64,000 nucleotides of DNA from positions 62,447-126,446 of the forward strand of contig LBON01000002.1 of assembly GCA_000989525.1 (NCBI GenBank), read 5' to 3'. This document shows positions 25,772 to 36,209 of this stretch, in pieces. Origin of the DNA: a candidate division TM6 bacterium GW2011_GWF2_32_72. Its GTDB lineage: Bacteria > Babelota > Babeliae > Babelales > GWF2-32-72. The notes under the pieces were generated by a model. It saw only the letters and a list, made by a program, of their open reading frames with translations, made no database searches and had not been told where the DNA came from. The position numbers and the translations under genes are program-made. Numbering within the stretch: the first letter of the stretch is position 1; every line of letters begins with the position of its first letter.

Positions 25772-28069
25772 ATGGAAGATTTTAAAAAACATTTAGAAAA
25801 CAATTTAAATGCACAACAGCTCAAAGCGGTAAAACCAAAAAATGGAATCTTCCAAGTTATTGCTGGCGCAGGATCAGGCAAAACCCGCGTCATCACAAGC
25901 AGAATTGCAAACTTAATTACAACTCACAATGTTTCACCTAGCGCAATTTTGGCACTTACATTCACAAATAAAGCCGCAAAAGAAATGCAAGAAAGAATCA
26001 TAAACTTTCTTGATGCCGGCTCTGCAATGCCATTCATAGGAACTTTCCACTCATATTGTTTGCAAATTTTAAAAACTAATAAAGCAATATTTAATAATCA
26101 GGATTTTACAATTCTTGATCAAGATGATCAGCAAAAATTAATTGCCTCAATTATCAAAAGAAAAAACTTAACAAAACAAGTCACACCAAAAAATATTGCT
26201 TACCAAATTTCAACAATCAAAAATACGGTTTTAAATGTTAGCTCAGATGGTTCATACTTTAAAAAAGATCCTTTGCTTCACCAAATTTATATTAAATACG
26301 AAGAAGAAAAATTAAAAAGCAACTGCTTAGATTTTGATGATTTAATGCTTGAAGCGTTACATCTTTTTAAAAAAAGCAAACGTTTTAAGGATCAATTTCA
26401 CGAACGCGTTCAACACATTCTTGTAGATGAATATCAAGATACAAACGTTGTTCAGCACGCACTTTTAAAACAAATGTGTAAAAACAGTGATCAAATAATG
26501 GTAGATTCACTTTGTATTGTTGGAGATGAAGATCAATCTATTTACTCCTGGCGTGGTGCAACTGTTGATAACATCATGCAAATCAAAAAAGATTTTCCAG
26601 AAACACACCAAATCAAAATTGAACAAAACTACCGATCAGTTCAACCAATTTTAGAAGCAGCCAACCATGTTATTGCAAATAATAAAAATAGAAATCCCAA
26701 AAAACTGTGGTCCGAAAAACAAGCGCGAAATCGAATCAAAGGGCTTTGCTGCACGTCAAATTATCAAGAAGGTGATATTATTGCTAGCTTCTTAAAGGTC
26801 TATTCAAAAGAAAAACCCCTCAAAGATTGCGCTGTACTTTACAGAACTCACTTTCAATCACGAACAATTGAAGAAGCCCTTATTAAAAATTCAATACCCT
26901 ACAAAATTGTAGGTGGTGTTCAATTCTATGAACGAAAAGAAATCAAAGATCTTCTTGCCTACATGCGATTGGTTGCAAATCCATTCGATAGAGTTTCTTT
27001 CTTCAGAGTTATAAACACTCCTTCAAGAAAGCTAGGCGAACAATTTGAAGAAGTATTTTATGATCACTGGAATCTAAATCCATTTTTAAAATTTGATGAA
27101 TTATCTAATAAATTAATTGAAGATAAAGTTATTACAAAATCAAAAGCAGAAAGCCTTTTAGCCTTTACAAAATGTTTTGAAAACTTAACAGGCTCCGATA
27201 AGCCGAATCTTTGTTTAGCGCGTATTTTAGAACGCACCCAATACATTCCATACATTAAAGCAAATCATGAAATAGAAGAAGCCGAAGAACGTATTGGCAA
27301 CATAAAAGAACTTGCACGAGCCATAGATTTTTTTGAAGGTCAAAAAATTGATACCGTTTCAAAATTTTTAGATGAAGTTGCATTAATTCAAGACAAACTT
27401 TCTGACAAAAATGAAGCCAAAGATTTTGTTCAACTTATGACTTTGCACGCAGCAAAAGGTTTAGAATTTGAAAACGTAATCATGACAGGATTAGAAGAAG
27501 GTATATTTCCGAGCACACGTTCAATTTATGAAGATAACAAACTAGAAGAAGAACGCCGATTGTTTTACGTAGGAATGACAAGGGCAAAAGAAAGACTTTT
27601 ACTAAGTCACTCAAAACATAGATACGCTTATGGACAAATGGAAGAACAAACTTCGTCCCGTTTTTTTGATGAAGTTCCTCAAGACCTAATACAAATTGAA
27701 GACTGCGCATACATGGGTGAACATCATTTTGCTCGACTATTTAGCGACTGGATTGGACTAAAAGGTTCATTTGGGCCAGGATCTATAATAACATTTGGGG
27801 AATCAAGTAAACCGAATCTTAAACCATCAACCATTGTGAACAAATACAAGGAATTTGCGCATAAACTTGGCACAGGAACTGTTAAACAACCTCAACCCGT
27901 ACAATCTGTAAGCTCTGTATGGAAAAAGAGTCGTGCAGTTACACACCCAAAGTTTGGTGTTGGACTAATCGATGACGTAGAAAAAAAAGATGACGGCAAC
28001 TTTAAAGTCACCGTCAAATTTAAATCTGGAATTAAAAAATTGGATTCGTCATTCTTAAAGCTGTTGTAA
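25772..28069 (+). CDS. uvrD: UvrD/PcrA-type superfamily 1 DNA helicase
   Basis: 3'-5' DNA helicase of repair and replication-conflict resolution. 765 residues. SF1A motifs in order: AGAGSGKTR (I) at 31-39, LTFTNKAAKEM (Ia), VDEYQDTN (II), VGDEDQSIYSWRGA (III), QNYRS (IV), LHAAKGLEFENVI (V), FYVGMTRAKERL (VI). The C-terminal 50 residues (HPKFGVGLIDDVE to the end) match the PcrA/UvrD tudor-like tail that contacts RNA polymerase. AAGGA precedes the ATG. It ends 10 bases from a convergent gene. Confidence 0.96.
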   Translation: MEDFKKHLENNLNAQQLKAVKPKNGIFQVIAGAGSGKTRVITSRIANLITTHNVSPSAILALTFTNKAAKEMQERIINFLDAGSAMPFIGTFHSYCLQILKTNKAIFNNQDFTILDQDDQQKLIASIIKRKNLTKQVTPKNIAYQISTIKNTVLNVSSDGSYFKKDPLLHQIYIKYEEEKLKSNCLDFDDLMLEALHLFKKSKRFKDQFHERVQHILVDEYQDTNVVQHALLKQMCKNSDQIMVDSLCIVGDEDQSIYSWRGATVDNIMQIKKDFPETHQIKIEQNYRSVQPILEAANHVIANNKNRNPKKLWSEKQARNRIKGLCCTSNYQEGDIIASFLKVYSKEKPLKDCAVLYRTHFQSRTIEEALIKNSIPYKIVGGVQFYERKEIKDLLAYMRLVANPFDRVSFFRVINTPSRKLGEQFEEVFYDHWNLNPFLKFDELSNKLIEDKVITKSKAESLLAFTKCFENLTGSDKPNLCLARILERTQYIPYIKANHEIEEAEERIGNIKELARAIDFFEGQKIDTVSKFLDEVALIQDKLSDKNEAKDFVQLMTLHAAKGLEFENVIMTGLEEGIFPSTRSIYEDNKLEEERRLFYVGMTRAKERLLLSHSKHRYAYGQMEEQTSSRFFDEVPQDLIQIEDCAYMGEHHFARLFSDWIGLKGSFGPGSIITFGESSKPNLKPSTIVNKYKEFAHKLGTGTVKQPQPVQSVSSVWKKSRAVTHPKFGVGLIDDVEKKDDGNFKVTVKFKSGIKKLDSSFLKLL

Positions 28070-28079
28070 CAACCCTTAG

Positions 28080-29702
28080 TTATTTTTCTTTAGGTTTTGA
28101 TTCATTTTGCTCGTACCATTCTTCATAAGAAATAAATTTATCATCCGTTTTATTTAAAATAACTGCGTTTTCTTGCAAATAATCTTGATATTCTTTTTCA
28201 ATATCAAGTTCTTTTTTTGTTGGTAGATTTTTATTTTTTGTCTTTCGTCTAAGAACTCCTGGATCCAATGTCATTAACCGAGAGTGAAACAATTCTCCTT
28301 TACTTAATAAACCTTCGATTGTATTTAAAGGGGGAATAATTAAATGCCTTCTTACAAAACTTTTTTTATTTTTAACAAAATTACACTCATTGATTTTTAA
28401 GGCGTACACCGAACGTTTTTCACATAATGGAAAATAAATTACACAAGCAGTAGGATCCCTAAAAAAACCCGCATAAAGCGAATTACCATAAGAAATACCA
28501 TAATCATTGATGTCATGCAATAATGTAAACTCCGGAAGAATCTTAATTATTTTATCTAGAAAAAGCGCTCCATCATCTTCATTCACAATTGAGCTAAACT
28601 CTCGGTACAATAAAAACTCATTTTTATTATGAGTTTCAAATTCCTCTTTAATAAATGCGCCTGGAACACACAAGCTTTGTCTTTTTTGGAGTTCTTGATC
28701 AAAATGTTTTCTAACAAAACCCTTTCTTACATTTTTCCAATAATTTGGCACACTCAATATATCAAAAAAAATTTCACTAAACGGAGCAACTTCCTTTAAC
28801 AATGAACAAAATTCACAACTAGAATTCACTAATTCTTCAATACTATCAGACGTGATTTCACCAAGATTTTTATTATTAAGTTCTTCTACGATTTTATTGT
28901 TCAAATAAAAGATAATATTTTTATCTTTTATAATTCTTTCGTCACGACTATCCTTTTTAAAAAAATTAGAATTTACCAATATAATTGAAGCCAATGCATA
29001 TTTAGTATTATTAAATAAATCTATTAATTTGTTTCTCAAATCTTCTTCCAATTGTTTCTTTTTGGCCGAAGTCAAATCTGATTCTTCTTTGATCTGCTTT
29101 TGCAAATCAATAATATCTGGATGAGCAATAAGGTCTTTTAAATTTCGTAAAAAAACCACAAAAAATAAATATTCATACATCGTTTTAGGAACAAATATCA
29201 ATTTAAATTCTGGATTAATTTCAGTAATCTTTTTCTGTAAAAATTCCTGTTCGCCCAATTCACAAAGCTCATTAATTTCTGCCTGTGTTAAATCACCCAA
29301 GCTTGGATCATAAAAAATACTTTGAGGATACTCCACATAAGTACGTTTACGAGTTCCTTCTGCTGAGTTTTTTTCTTCGAATTGTTCTTTTAGCTTTTCA
29401 GGATCCCATTTCTGCAACTGTTTTTTAGCCATCTTACCTGATATTGAAGGAACTTTTTCATAATACTTAAATGGCTCCGCTGTTTTCCTAAAATGAAAAT
29501 ATTTTTCTTTCATACTTTTGCGATATTCAGAGATATAGCCCAAACACATTGGAAATTGATATTTATTTAAAATTTTAGAAACTTGATCAAATTCTTCTTT
29601 TGTTAATTCTTGATAGGGTAATTTATCACCCTTGACCACAATATAATCTGCAAAACACATTTGACTAAAAATTAGACTAATTGCGCAAAGCAATTTTTTC
29701 AT
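28080..29702 (-). CDS. Large exported protein, unknown function
   Basis: About 540 residues from ATG 29702; an in-frame ATG ten codons upstream exists, but only the inner start gives a clean signal peptide (MKKLLCAISLIFSQMCFA) with AGGGG upstream. The mature protein is mixed charged/helical with a Lys/Glu-rich region around residues 205-240 and a CEFC pair. The C-terminal part contains DINDYGISYGNSLYAGFF and a basic tail. No family recognised; the size and export signal would suit a periplasmic or surface/effector protein. It lies 39 bases after a membrane-anchored unknown on the same strand, so the two probably form an operon. Confidence 0.65.
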   Translation of the reverse strand: MKKLLCAISLIFSQMCFADYIVVKGDKLPYQELTKEEFDQVSKILNKYQFPMCLGYISEYRKSMKEKYFHFRKTAEPFKYYEKVPSISGKMAKKQLQKWDPEKLKEQFEEKNSAEGTRKRTYVEYPQSIFYDPSLGDLTQAEINELCELGEQEFLQKKITEINPEFKLIFVPKTMYEYLFFVVFLRNLKDLIAHPDIIDLQKQIKEESDLTSAKKKQLEEDLRNKLIDLFNNTKYALASIILVNSNFFKKDSRDERIIKDKNIIFYLNNKIVEELNNKNLGEITSDSIEELVNSSCEFCSLLKEVAPFSEIFFDILSVPNYWKNVRKGFVRKHFDQELQKRQSLCVPGAFIKEEFETHNKNEFLLYREFSSIVNEDDGALFLDKIIKILPEFTLLHDINDYGISYGNSLYAGFFRDPTACVIYFPLCEKRSVYALKINECNFVKNKKSFVRRHLIIPPLNTIEGLLSKGELFHSRLMTLDPGVLRRKTKNKNLPTKKELDIEKEYQDYLQENAVILNKTDDKFISYEEWYEQNESKPKEK

Positions 29703-29741
29703 CCCCACTTCCCCTAAATCTACAACCCTCATTTAGATTAA

Positions 29742-30380
29742 TTAAACTAAAACCGATGCTCTTTTCAAAAAGGATGATCGCTTTTGAGCCAAAATAATAT
29801 CTTGAGTTATCACATCTTGCAGATCTTTAATTCCAATATTTATTTTTGCAGCCTGAGCCTTACCATTGATAACCAAATCACCATTTTCTAAAAGTTTATC
29901 TATATCTGATTTTCGATTAAGAAGAATATCTTTACCTATAACCTTGCCATTAGCCAACCGAACACCATCTGCTGGCACAACATAGTATCCTTTGAAATTT
30001 AATAAAACTTGATATTGATATTCTTGAATAGTCGGATTGTCATCAATATATGGTCCTTGCCATTTTTTTGGGTAGGCCAAATTCATCGCACCAACTTCAG
30101 AGCCAATAAATTTTTCTACCGTTAAAAAATCGATCCAATTTTTTTCGTGTTCAAAACTTAAGATTTTACATTGACTATCAATCTGTTCAAAGATTTTAGC
30201 TAGCTGTTGAACATCACTTGAAATAATCTGATTAGTAACAACTTTGGCTTCTTGAAATAAATTATATAAATATAAAGCAAAAAGTGTTGTAAACAATGCT
30301 ACAGCAAAACCCGGAATAGCATAATCCCTAAACAACCCTCCGGTGACCCCACTTCCCCTTCCAGAATTTCTATTTTCCAT
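29742..30380 (-). CDS. Single-pass membrane protein with pilin-like C-terminal region, unknown function
   Basis: 212 residues. A short Gly/Ser-rich cytoplasmic start, one hydrophobic helix at about 20-42 (AIPGFAVALFTTLFALYLYN), a coiled linker, then an exported domain with WQGPYIDDNPTIQ and GYYVVPADGVRLANGKVIG. The latter resembles the C-terminal strand region of pseudopilin-like domains, but no prepilin peptidase site is evident, so this is tentative. Start supported by GGGAGAG. Upstream partner of the large exported unknown. Confidence 0.6.
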   Translation of the reverse strand: MENRNSGRGSGVTGGLFRDYAIPGFAVALFTTLFALYLYNLFQEAKVVTNQIISSDVQQLAKIFEQIDSQCKILSFEHEKNWIDFLTVEKFIGSEVGAMNLAYPKKWQGPYIDDNPTIQEYQYQVLLNFKGYYVVPADGVRLANGKVIGKDILLNRKSDIDKLLENGDLVINGKAQAAKINIGIKDLQDVITQDIILAQKRSSFLKRASVLV

Positions 30381-30477
30381 TTCCGTCTCTCCCCTCTAAC
30401 CCTTAACCTCTATTTTTCCCTTAATTAGAAAGTAACAGAAACATAATCTTAAAATAAAGAATTATTTTAAATTTAAT

Positions 30478-31569
<1,092 letters not shown>

Positions 31570-31720
31570 TTAAAGAAAATTTACCAAAACCAAGATATTT
31601 AAAATTCTATAAAAGATAGACCTTAAAAAGCCTTTCCCCAAAAAAGGATACTAAATGATTAAAAAACTAATCATTTTTATGTAGAGTGTGCAATATTCAT
31701 TTTTGCAAAGGAGATTGTTT

Positions 31721-32572
31721 ATGAATATTCCCAATTTTTTTCAGGAAATATATGTTCAACACTTCTATTTTGTTGGCTGGAGAGACATTATAGAAATAAG
31801 TTTTTTTTCCTCTCTTTTTTATTATTTTTCTCTTTGGCTCAAAAAAGACAAATCCCACAATTTATTACCTGCCTTTTATGGATACTTTTGCATAGCAATA
31901 GCCGCTTACACAATAAACCTTTCTGCTATAAGTTCTTTCATGTTCTTGTTTTCGCCTGTTACTATAATGTTATTTATACTTATGCATCAACGACTACTAC
32001 AACAAAATTTTGTTAGTCTTACAAAAATTAAACCGGCAAAAACCGTAAAATCTGACTGGGTTGGCCAACTGTTGGCATCAAGTTTAAGTGCCATAAATGA
32101 TGAACAAGAAATTACATTCCTACTTGAAAAAACATACCCTCTTGAAGAATTAGTAAAAACAAATTTTAGATTGAATGCCGAATTTGAAAAAGATCTTGTT
32201 GGGCTATTAATAAACAACTCAAATTTTGAACCAAAAAAAATGATTTGGCTCTCTTGCAAGGGCAAGCTCCTTGCCATTAACACAGAATGGTCAACATCAA
32301 TTGATGAACAATGGATAACAGAAGAAGCAAAAGAGCTACACAAATGGAAACAAGACGCTCTCTTTTTTACCAAACAAACAGACTGTTTAATTTTAAAAAC
32401 TAACCCCAAAAACCGGTCGTTTAGCATAATTTCTGAAGGCGTACTATTAGAAAACATTAATGCAAGTGGCACAATAAAAATATTAAAAAGATTTTTAGCT
32501 GTTCAAGACTCAACTCAAAAAAGAGAGGTGATTAAAAATGAAAAACAAAATTCTCAACAACTCGACGCTTAA
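31721..32572 (+). CDS. Degenerate CdaA-like diadenylate cyclase homologue (catalytic motifs lost)
   Basis: 283 residues from ATG 31721, which has AAAGGAG eight bases upstream. The N-terminus has the CdaA layout of three membrane helices (about 21-40, 50-66, 69-88) beginning WRDIIEISFFSSLFYY. The rest aligns with a DAC domain: the KGKLLAINTEW strand, and TDCLILKTNPKNRSFSIISEGVLL matching the domain's end. At the place of the substrate-binding DGA motif it reads EPKKM (about 170-174), and instead of RHR it reads LHKWK (about 206-210), so c-di-AMP synthesis is unlikely. The identity rests on the conserved cdaA-ybbR-glmM order as well as the fold pattern. Confidence 0.75.
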   Translation: MNIPNFFQEIYVQHFYFVGWRDIIEISFFSSLFYYFSLWLKKDKSHNLLPAFYGYFCIAIAAYTINLSAISSFMFLFSPVTIMLFILMHQRLLQQNFVSLTKIKPAKTVKSDWVGQLLASSLSAINDEQEITFLLEKTYPLEELVKTNFRLNAEFEKDLVGLLINNSNFEPKKMIWLSCKGKLLAINTEWSTSIDEQWITEEAKELHKWKQDALFFTKQTDCLILKTNPKNRSFSIISEGVLLENINASGTIKILKRFLAVQDSTQKREVIKNEKQNSQQLDA

Positions 32573-32927
32573 AATTGCATCATTATTTATAGGATATAGT
32601 TTTTGGTTTATTTTCAGTCAGAATCATAAAACAAATGTGTCTCAAACAATTCCTGTCTGCTTTTACAATATTGACGAACAAACAGAAATAGAATCCCCTG
32701 AAAATTTACAAATAACTTTAAATAGCAATCGGCAAAATTTTTATAGTTTGGATACAAAGGCACTTGCCTTACACATTGACGCAAAAGATTTAAAAGAGGG
32801 CCCAAATTTAGTACATGTTGGTGGTGAGAATTTATTTTTACCTGAACAGATTAAACTGGTACAATGTTCCCCATCTAATTTAATGATATATATAAAACAT
32901 AAACCGGAACAATCTATACAAACATGA
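32538..32927 (+). CDS. YbbR/CdaR-domain membrane-anchored protein (single domain)
   Basis: 129 residues: an N-terminal membrane anchor (STLKIASLFIGYSFWFIFSQ at about 9-28) followed by one extracytoplasmic YbbR-like beta domain (VSQTIPVCFYNIDEQ... HIDAKDLKEGPNLV). In Firmicutes YbbR (CdaR) binds and regulates CdaA and has several repeats; here only one remains. It overlaps the CdaA-like gene by 35 bases and glmM by 4, the standard operon order. Its survival beside a catalytically dead CdaA suggests a structural or regulatory role toward GlmM. Confidence 0.75.
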   Translation: MKNKILNNSTLKIASLFIGYSFWFIFSQNHKTNVSQTIPVCFYNIDEQTEIESPENLQITLNSNRQNFYSLDTKALALHIDAKDLKEGPNLVHVGGENLFLPEQIKLVQCSPSNLMIYIKHKPEQSIQT

Positions 32928-34255
32928 AAACCACTTTTAAAACAAATCCTTTTGGAACAGATGGAATTCGCAATAAAGTTGGAATTGGACAACTAACAGT
33001 TGAAAATATATTCAAACTAGGAAATGCAATAGCCATTTGGTCAAAAAAAAACTCCAATATTCCTAAAATTTTAATAGCTCATGATACACGCATCTCGTGT
33101 GATTTTATTAAATCAACTCTTTGTTCAAGCCTTCTTTTACACCAACTCGAAATAATTGATACAGGTATACTAACAACACCCGCACTTGCAAAAATTATGC
33201 AAATCGATAGTTCATTTAACTTAGGAATAATGATCACCGCATCTCATAATCCATATCATGACAATGGGATAAAAATCTTTTCAAATGGTGGCAAACGACT
33301 CACGCAAGAAGATGAAATTGCAATATGCATGGAATTAGAAACACCTAGCCCAAATGCTTATCAAATTTTTGGATCTCTTCAATCAATAAATAAAAATCAA
33401 ATTTATAAAGATGCTGTGTTACAACACTTTGCAACTAAATTTTTAATTGGCAAAAAAATAATTTTAGATTGCGCAAATGGCGCCGCCAGCAATTTAGCTC
33501 CAGATATTTTCACAGCGCTTGGAGCAGAGTTAATTATTGTCAGCTCGCAACCAACAGGGACAAATATCAATCAAAATTGCGGAAGTACAAACATTAAAAA
33601 ATTAGAAGAACTCGTTTTAAAACATAACGCTGAATGCACAGTTGCATTTGATGGCGATGGCGATAGAGTTTGCATGCTAGACAAGTTTGGAAATGAAAAG
33701 GACGGCGATGATATTTTATACGTACTTTCACAGCATCCTAATTACAAAGATCAAAAAATAATTGTGGGCACTATAATGAGCAATGAAGGTCTTGCTAAAA
33801 AAACTTCTACCGAAAATAAAACATTCATTCGAGCAAAAGTTGGTGACAAAAACGTAGCTGAAAAATTAACAGAAGTTCAAAGCATCCTTGGTGCAGAACC
33901 ATCAGGACATATAATCATTTCTGAATTTATGAATGTAAGTGATGGAATTTTTGCAGCTCTTAAAACCTTAGAGTCTCTTGAATTAACAAACAATTGGAAT
34001 TTTGCATCGTTCAAAAAATATCCACAAGTTTTAATCAACTTAAAAGTTGCAAATAAATTACCTTTAGACACCCCTTGCATCGCAGAAATAATTAAAAAAA
34101 CAGAGCAAAATTTAATATCTGGAAGAATTCTTATTAGATATTCTGGAACTGAAAATCTTCTTCGTGTTATGGTAGAAAATTCAGATTTAATAAATACACA
34201 AAATATTGCAACAAATTTGGCGAACGAATTAATGCAAATTTTAGGAACCATTTAA
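32924..34255 (+). CDS. glmM: Phosphoglucosamine mutase
   Basis: Converts glucosamine-6-phosphate to glucosamine-1-phosphate for UDP-GlcNAc and hence peptidoglycan and LPS. 443 residues. Active-site serine loop MITASHNPYHDNGIKIF near 103-119, metal-binding FDGDGDRV near 244, sugar-binding GAEPSGHII near 324, and phosphate-binding RYSGTENLLRVM near 408. The ATG overlaps the ybbR stop (ATGA). Confidence 0.97.
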   Translation: MKTTFKTNPFGTDGIRNKVGIGQLTVENIFKLGNAIAIWSKKNSNIPKILIAHDTRISCDFIKSTLCSSLLLHQLEIIDTGILTTPALAKIMQIDSSFNLGIMITASHNPYHDNGIKIFSNGGKRLTQEDEIAICMELETPSPNAYQIFGSLQSINKNQIYKDAVLQHFATKFLIGKKIILDCANGAASNLAPDIFTALGAELIIVSSQPTGTNINQNCGSTNIKKLEELVLKHNAECTVAFDGDGDRVCMLDKFGNEKDGDDILYVLSQHPNYKDQKIIVGTIMSNEGLAKKTSTENKTFIRAKVGDKNVAEKLTEVQSILGAEPSGHIIISEFMNVSDGIFAALKTLESLELTNNWNFASFKKYPQVLINLKVANKLPLDTPCIAEIIKKTEQNLISGRILIRYSGTENLLRVMVENSDLINTQNIATNLANELMQILGTI

Positions 34256-34273
34256 ACAATCAAAAGGAAAAAA

Positions 34274-34897
34274 ATGAAAAAAAACATATTTACAAAATTT
34301 TTTGATTACCTGTGGAACATTTTTTTAAATGGTCTATTTTTAATTTTACCAATAACTTTAACCTACGCATTATTTTCATTCTCATTCAAACTGTTAAAGG
34401 ACTGGCTTGCGCCCATTCATGATTTTCAACCAACTGCGCTCTACGCCATACCTCATTCAGAAATTATTTTAGTAATTTTATTAATATTAATTTTAGGAAT
34501 AATATCTAAATTTTTTATTTTAAAGGCGCTAGTTCATCAAATTGAACATTTAGTAACCAGAATACCGCTTATCAGCCCTGTTTATAAAGGCATTAAGCGA
34601 ATTGTACATGCATTTTCCACACAAGATAAATTAAGCTTCCAACAAGTAGTTCTTGTTGAATTTCCTAGAGATCGTGTCTACAGCCTCGGATTTTTAACAG
34701 GAGAAGTAGCTTCTGCAATATCACCAGATTCAAACAAAAAATATTTCAATATTTTCATACCAACTACACCAAATCCGACTTCAGGCTTTTTTATAATGGC
34801 GAATGAAAACGAATTCAAAACAACCGAACTTACTCGACAAGAAGCAATGGCTTTAATAATTTCAGGTGGTATTGTACAACCAGATAGATTTTTATAA
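34274..34897 (+). CDS. DUF502-family membrane protein
   Basis: 207 residues. Two membrane segments (about 12-35 and 60-80), then the conserved RIPLISPVYKGIKRIVHAFS and VVLVEFPRDRVYSLGFLTGE stretches, IFIPTTPNPTSGFFIMA, and a C-terminal MALIISGGIVQPD. These define DUF502, a widespread inner-membrane family of unknown function. AAAGGA precedes the ATG, 18 bases after glmM, so it is probably the last gene of the cdaA-ybbR-glmM operon. Confidence 0.9.
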   Translation: MKKNIFTKFFDYLWNIFLNGLFLILPITLTYALFSFSFKLLKDWLAPIHDFQPTALYAIPHSEIILVILLILILGIISKFFILKALVHQIEHLVTRIPLISPVYKGIKRIVHAFSTQDKLSFQQVVLVEFPRDRVYSLGFLTGEVASAISPDSNKKYFNIFIPTTPNPTSGFFIMANENEFKTTELTRQEAMALIISGGIVQPDRFL

Positions 34898-34930
34898 ATG
34901 AATATTTAGATCCTAAAAAAGGAGATTTTT

Positions 34931-35557
34931 TTGAAAAAACTATTTTTAATATTAAGCCTAAGCCTATCATTGAGTCTAGTTGCATCAGAAAGAGATAATT
35001 CAACAACTAATAATTCCTTTTTTTATACTTTCTTAAGCTGTATCTGGAATAATCCCGTTACACGGTTTACATCAGAATCGCTTAGATGGGTTCGCTTTGG
35101 TCAAAGATTAAAAAATAATGAGCTAACAAAAGAGGACATAAAAATAATCGCCCATCTAACAGAAAAAGTTGTCGCTGAAATAATCATAGAAAACAGCAAA
35201 GAGATTAAAGAAGAAATAATTCAAAATATAAAAGAAGAAATTCAAACCCAAATAATAGAAAAACTATCTGTAAAAAATATAACTGAACACTTGCCCGTTC
35301 CACCAAAACCTGAAAAAATCATGTTAAAACTCATGAAGCTTCCACCCAAACCTCCAATGTTACCAGGACTACATAAAAAAAACATTTCAATACAAGATCT
35401 TGAATTATCCTATTCTGAAATGAACAATACACCTTTTGAAACATTTGAAAGTCCAAATAATGACATCGTAATAGAAATAAGTGGGCAAATGTACTGCATA
35501 GAAATATTAGAAAAAGATTTAGACCAAGAAGTCGTATCTATTATGTGCGACAAATAA
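34931..35557 (+). CDS. Exported coiled-coil/proline-rich protein, unknown function
   Basis: 208 residues, starting at TTG 34931 with GGAG upstream. Signal peptide KKLFLILSLSLSLSLVAS, a Ser/Asn/aromatic stretch, a long amphipathic helix (about 65-115, EEIIQNIKEEIQTQIIEKL), then a proline-rich segment (PVPPKPEK and LPPKPPMLPG, about 119-143), and an acidic C-terminus. No family recognised. The PPKPP run is an SH3-ligand type pattern, but no partner is known. Its terminator is almost identical to that of the next gene, suggesting a common origin. Confidence 0.6.
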   Translation: MKKLFLILSLSLSLSLVASERDNSTTNNSFFYTFLSCIWNNPVTRFTSESLRWVRFGQRLKNNELTKEDIKIIAHLTEKVVAEIIIENSKEIKEEIIQNIKEEIQTQIIEKLSVKNITEHLPVPPKPEKIMLKLMKLPPKPPMLPGLHKKNISIQDLELSYSEMNNTPFETFESPNNDIVIEISGQMYCIEILEKDLDQEVVSIMCDK

Positions 35558-35636
35558 AAAACAAATAGATCACCAAAGCATTTTAGAAAGAGCATTTTAA
35601 CTCAAAATAATTTAATAACTAAACAACACTAAAATT

Positions 35637-35668
35637 AAAAATGCCTCGCACAATCGCAAGGCATTTTT
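35637..35668 (+). terminator. Terminator after the 208-residue exported protein
   Basis: AAAAATGCCT-type stem (35637-35646 with 35659-35668) around a loop TCGCACAATCGCA-like core, then a T-run. It shares a core with the terminator at 36176. Confidence 0.85.
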
Positions 35669-35776
35669 ATTACCTTAAATAATTTCAAATCAACATATTG
35701 CTTATATTTAAAATTAGTTTACACTCATAAACATTCGTTAAATCAATGTTTATTTCACAATAAAAGAAAGATATTT

Positions 35777-36133
35777 ATGAACAAATTAACAAAATACTTA
35801 AGTTTATCTTTATTGCTAAGCGTAAATTTAGGACTGCTTGCATCATCAAACGATTCTTCAGATGAAGAATATGATTTTGAAGCAGAACGTGAAGCACACC
35901 AAAAACAAAAACAATGGATCAGCGATGTCAAATATGTAACCGAACTAGACAAACAAATTGAGGAATTGCTAGTAATTCAAGAAAAACATGGCTTAAATCA
36001 TTCCCAACAAAACAAACTTGGAAAATTATTAAACGAACGCACAAAATATAATGATACTCCAAATGCATTAGAAGTTGTTATGCAAAATAATGAATGGGAA
36101 GATACCATTTTTCCTAATAGATCGGATAAATAA
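35777..36133 (+). CDS. Small exported acidic protein, unknown function
   Basis: 118 residues. Signal peptide MNKLTKYLSLSLLLSVNLGLLAS, then an acidic segment SSDEEYDFEAEREAHQKQKQ and a helical body ending in NRSDK. No cysteines or known motifs. The upstream ribosome-binding site is weak (AAAGAAAG). It follows the 208-residue exported protein and carries a nearly identical downstream terminator. Confidence 0.6.
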   Translation: MNKLTKYLSLSLLLSVNLGLLASSNDSSDEEYDFEAEREAHQKQKQWISDVKYVTELDKQIEELLVIQEKHGLNHSQQNKLGKLLNERTKYNDTPNALEVVMQNNEWEDTIFPNRSDK

Positions 36134-36175
36134 GCCAATTCAAACAATCAATAATTATTCATTTACAAATTACAT

Positions 36176-36209
36176 AAAAAATCCCTCGCGCAATCGCAAG
36201 GGATTTTTT
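36176..36209. terminator. Terminator between the small exported protein and holA (both directions)
   Basis: AAAAAATCCCT (36176-36186) pairs with AGGGATTTTTT (36199-36209), loop CGCGCAATCGCA, with U-runs for both strands. The loop core and about 20 bases downstream match the terminator at 35637. Confidence 0.85.

Noticed and set aside
29703-29732. Upstream in-frame ATG for the large exported protein
   Set aside because: It would put ten residues (MRVVDLGEVG) before a clean signal peptide; the internal ATG also has its own AGGGG site.
31655-31684. Nine-codon frame MIKKLIIFM with AAAGGA upstream, before the CdaA-like gene
   Set aside because: It has no codon bias linked to the downstream genes and no terminator/antiterminator follows; it resembles the first codons of a signal peptide, perhaps a remnant. 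Too little support for a leader peptide.
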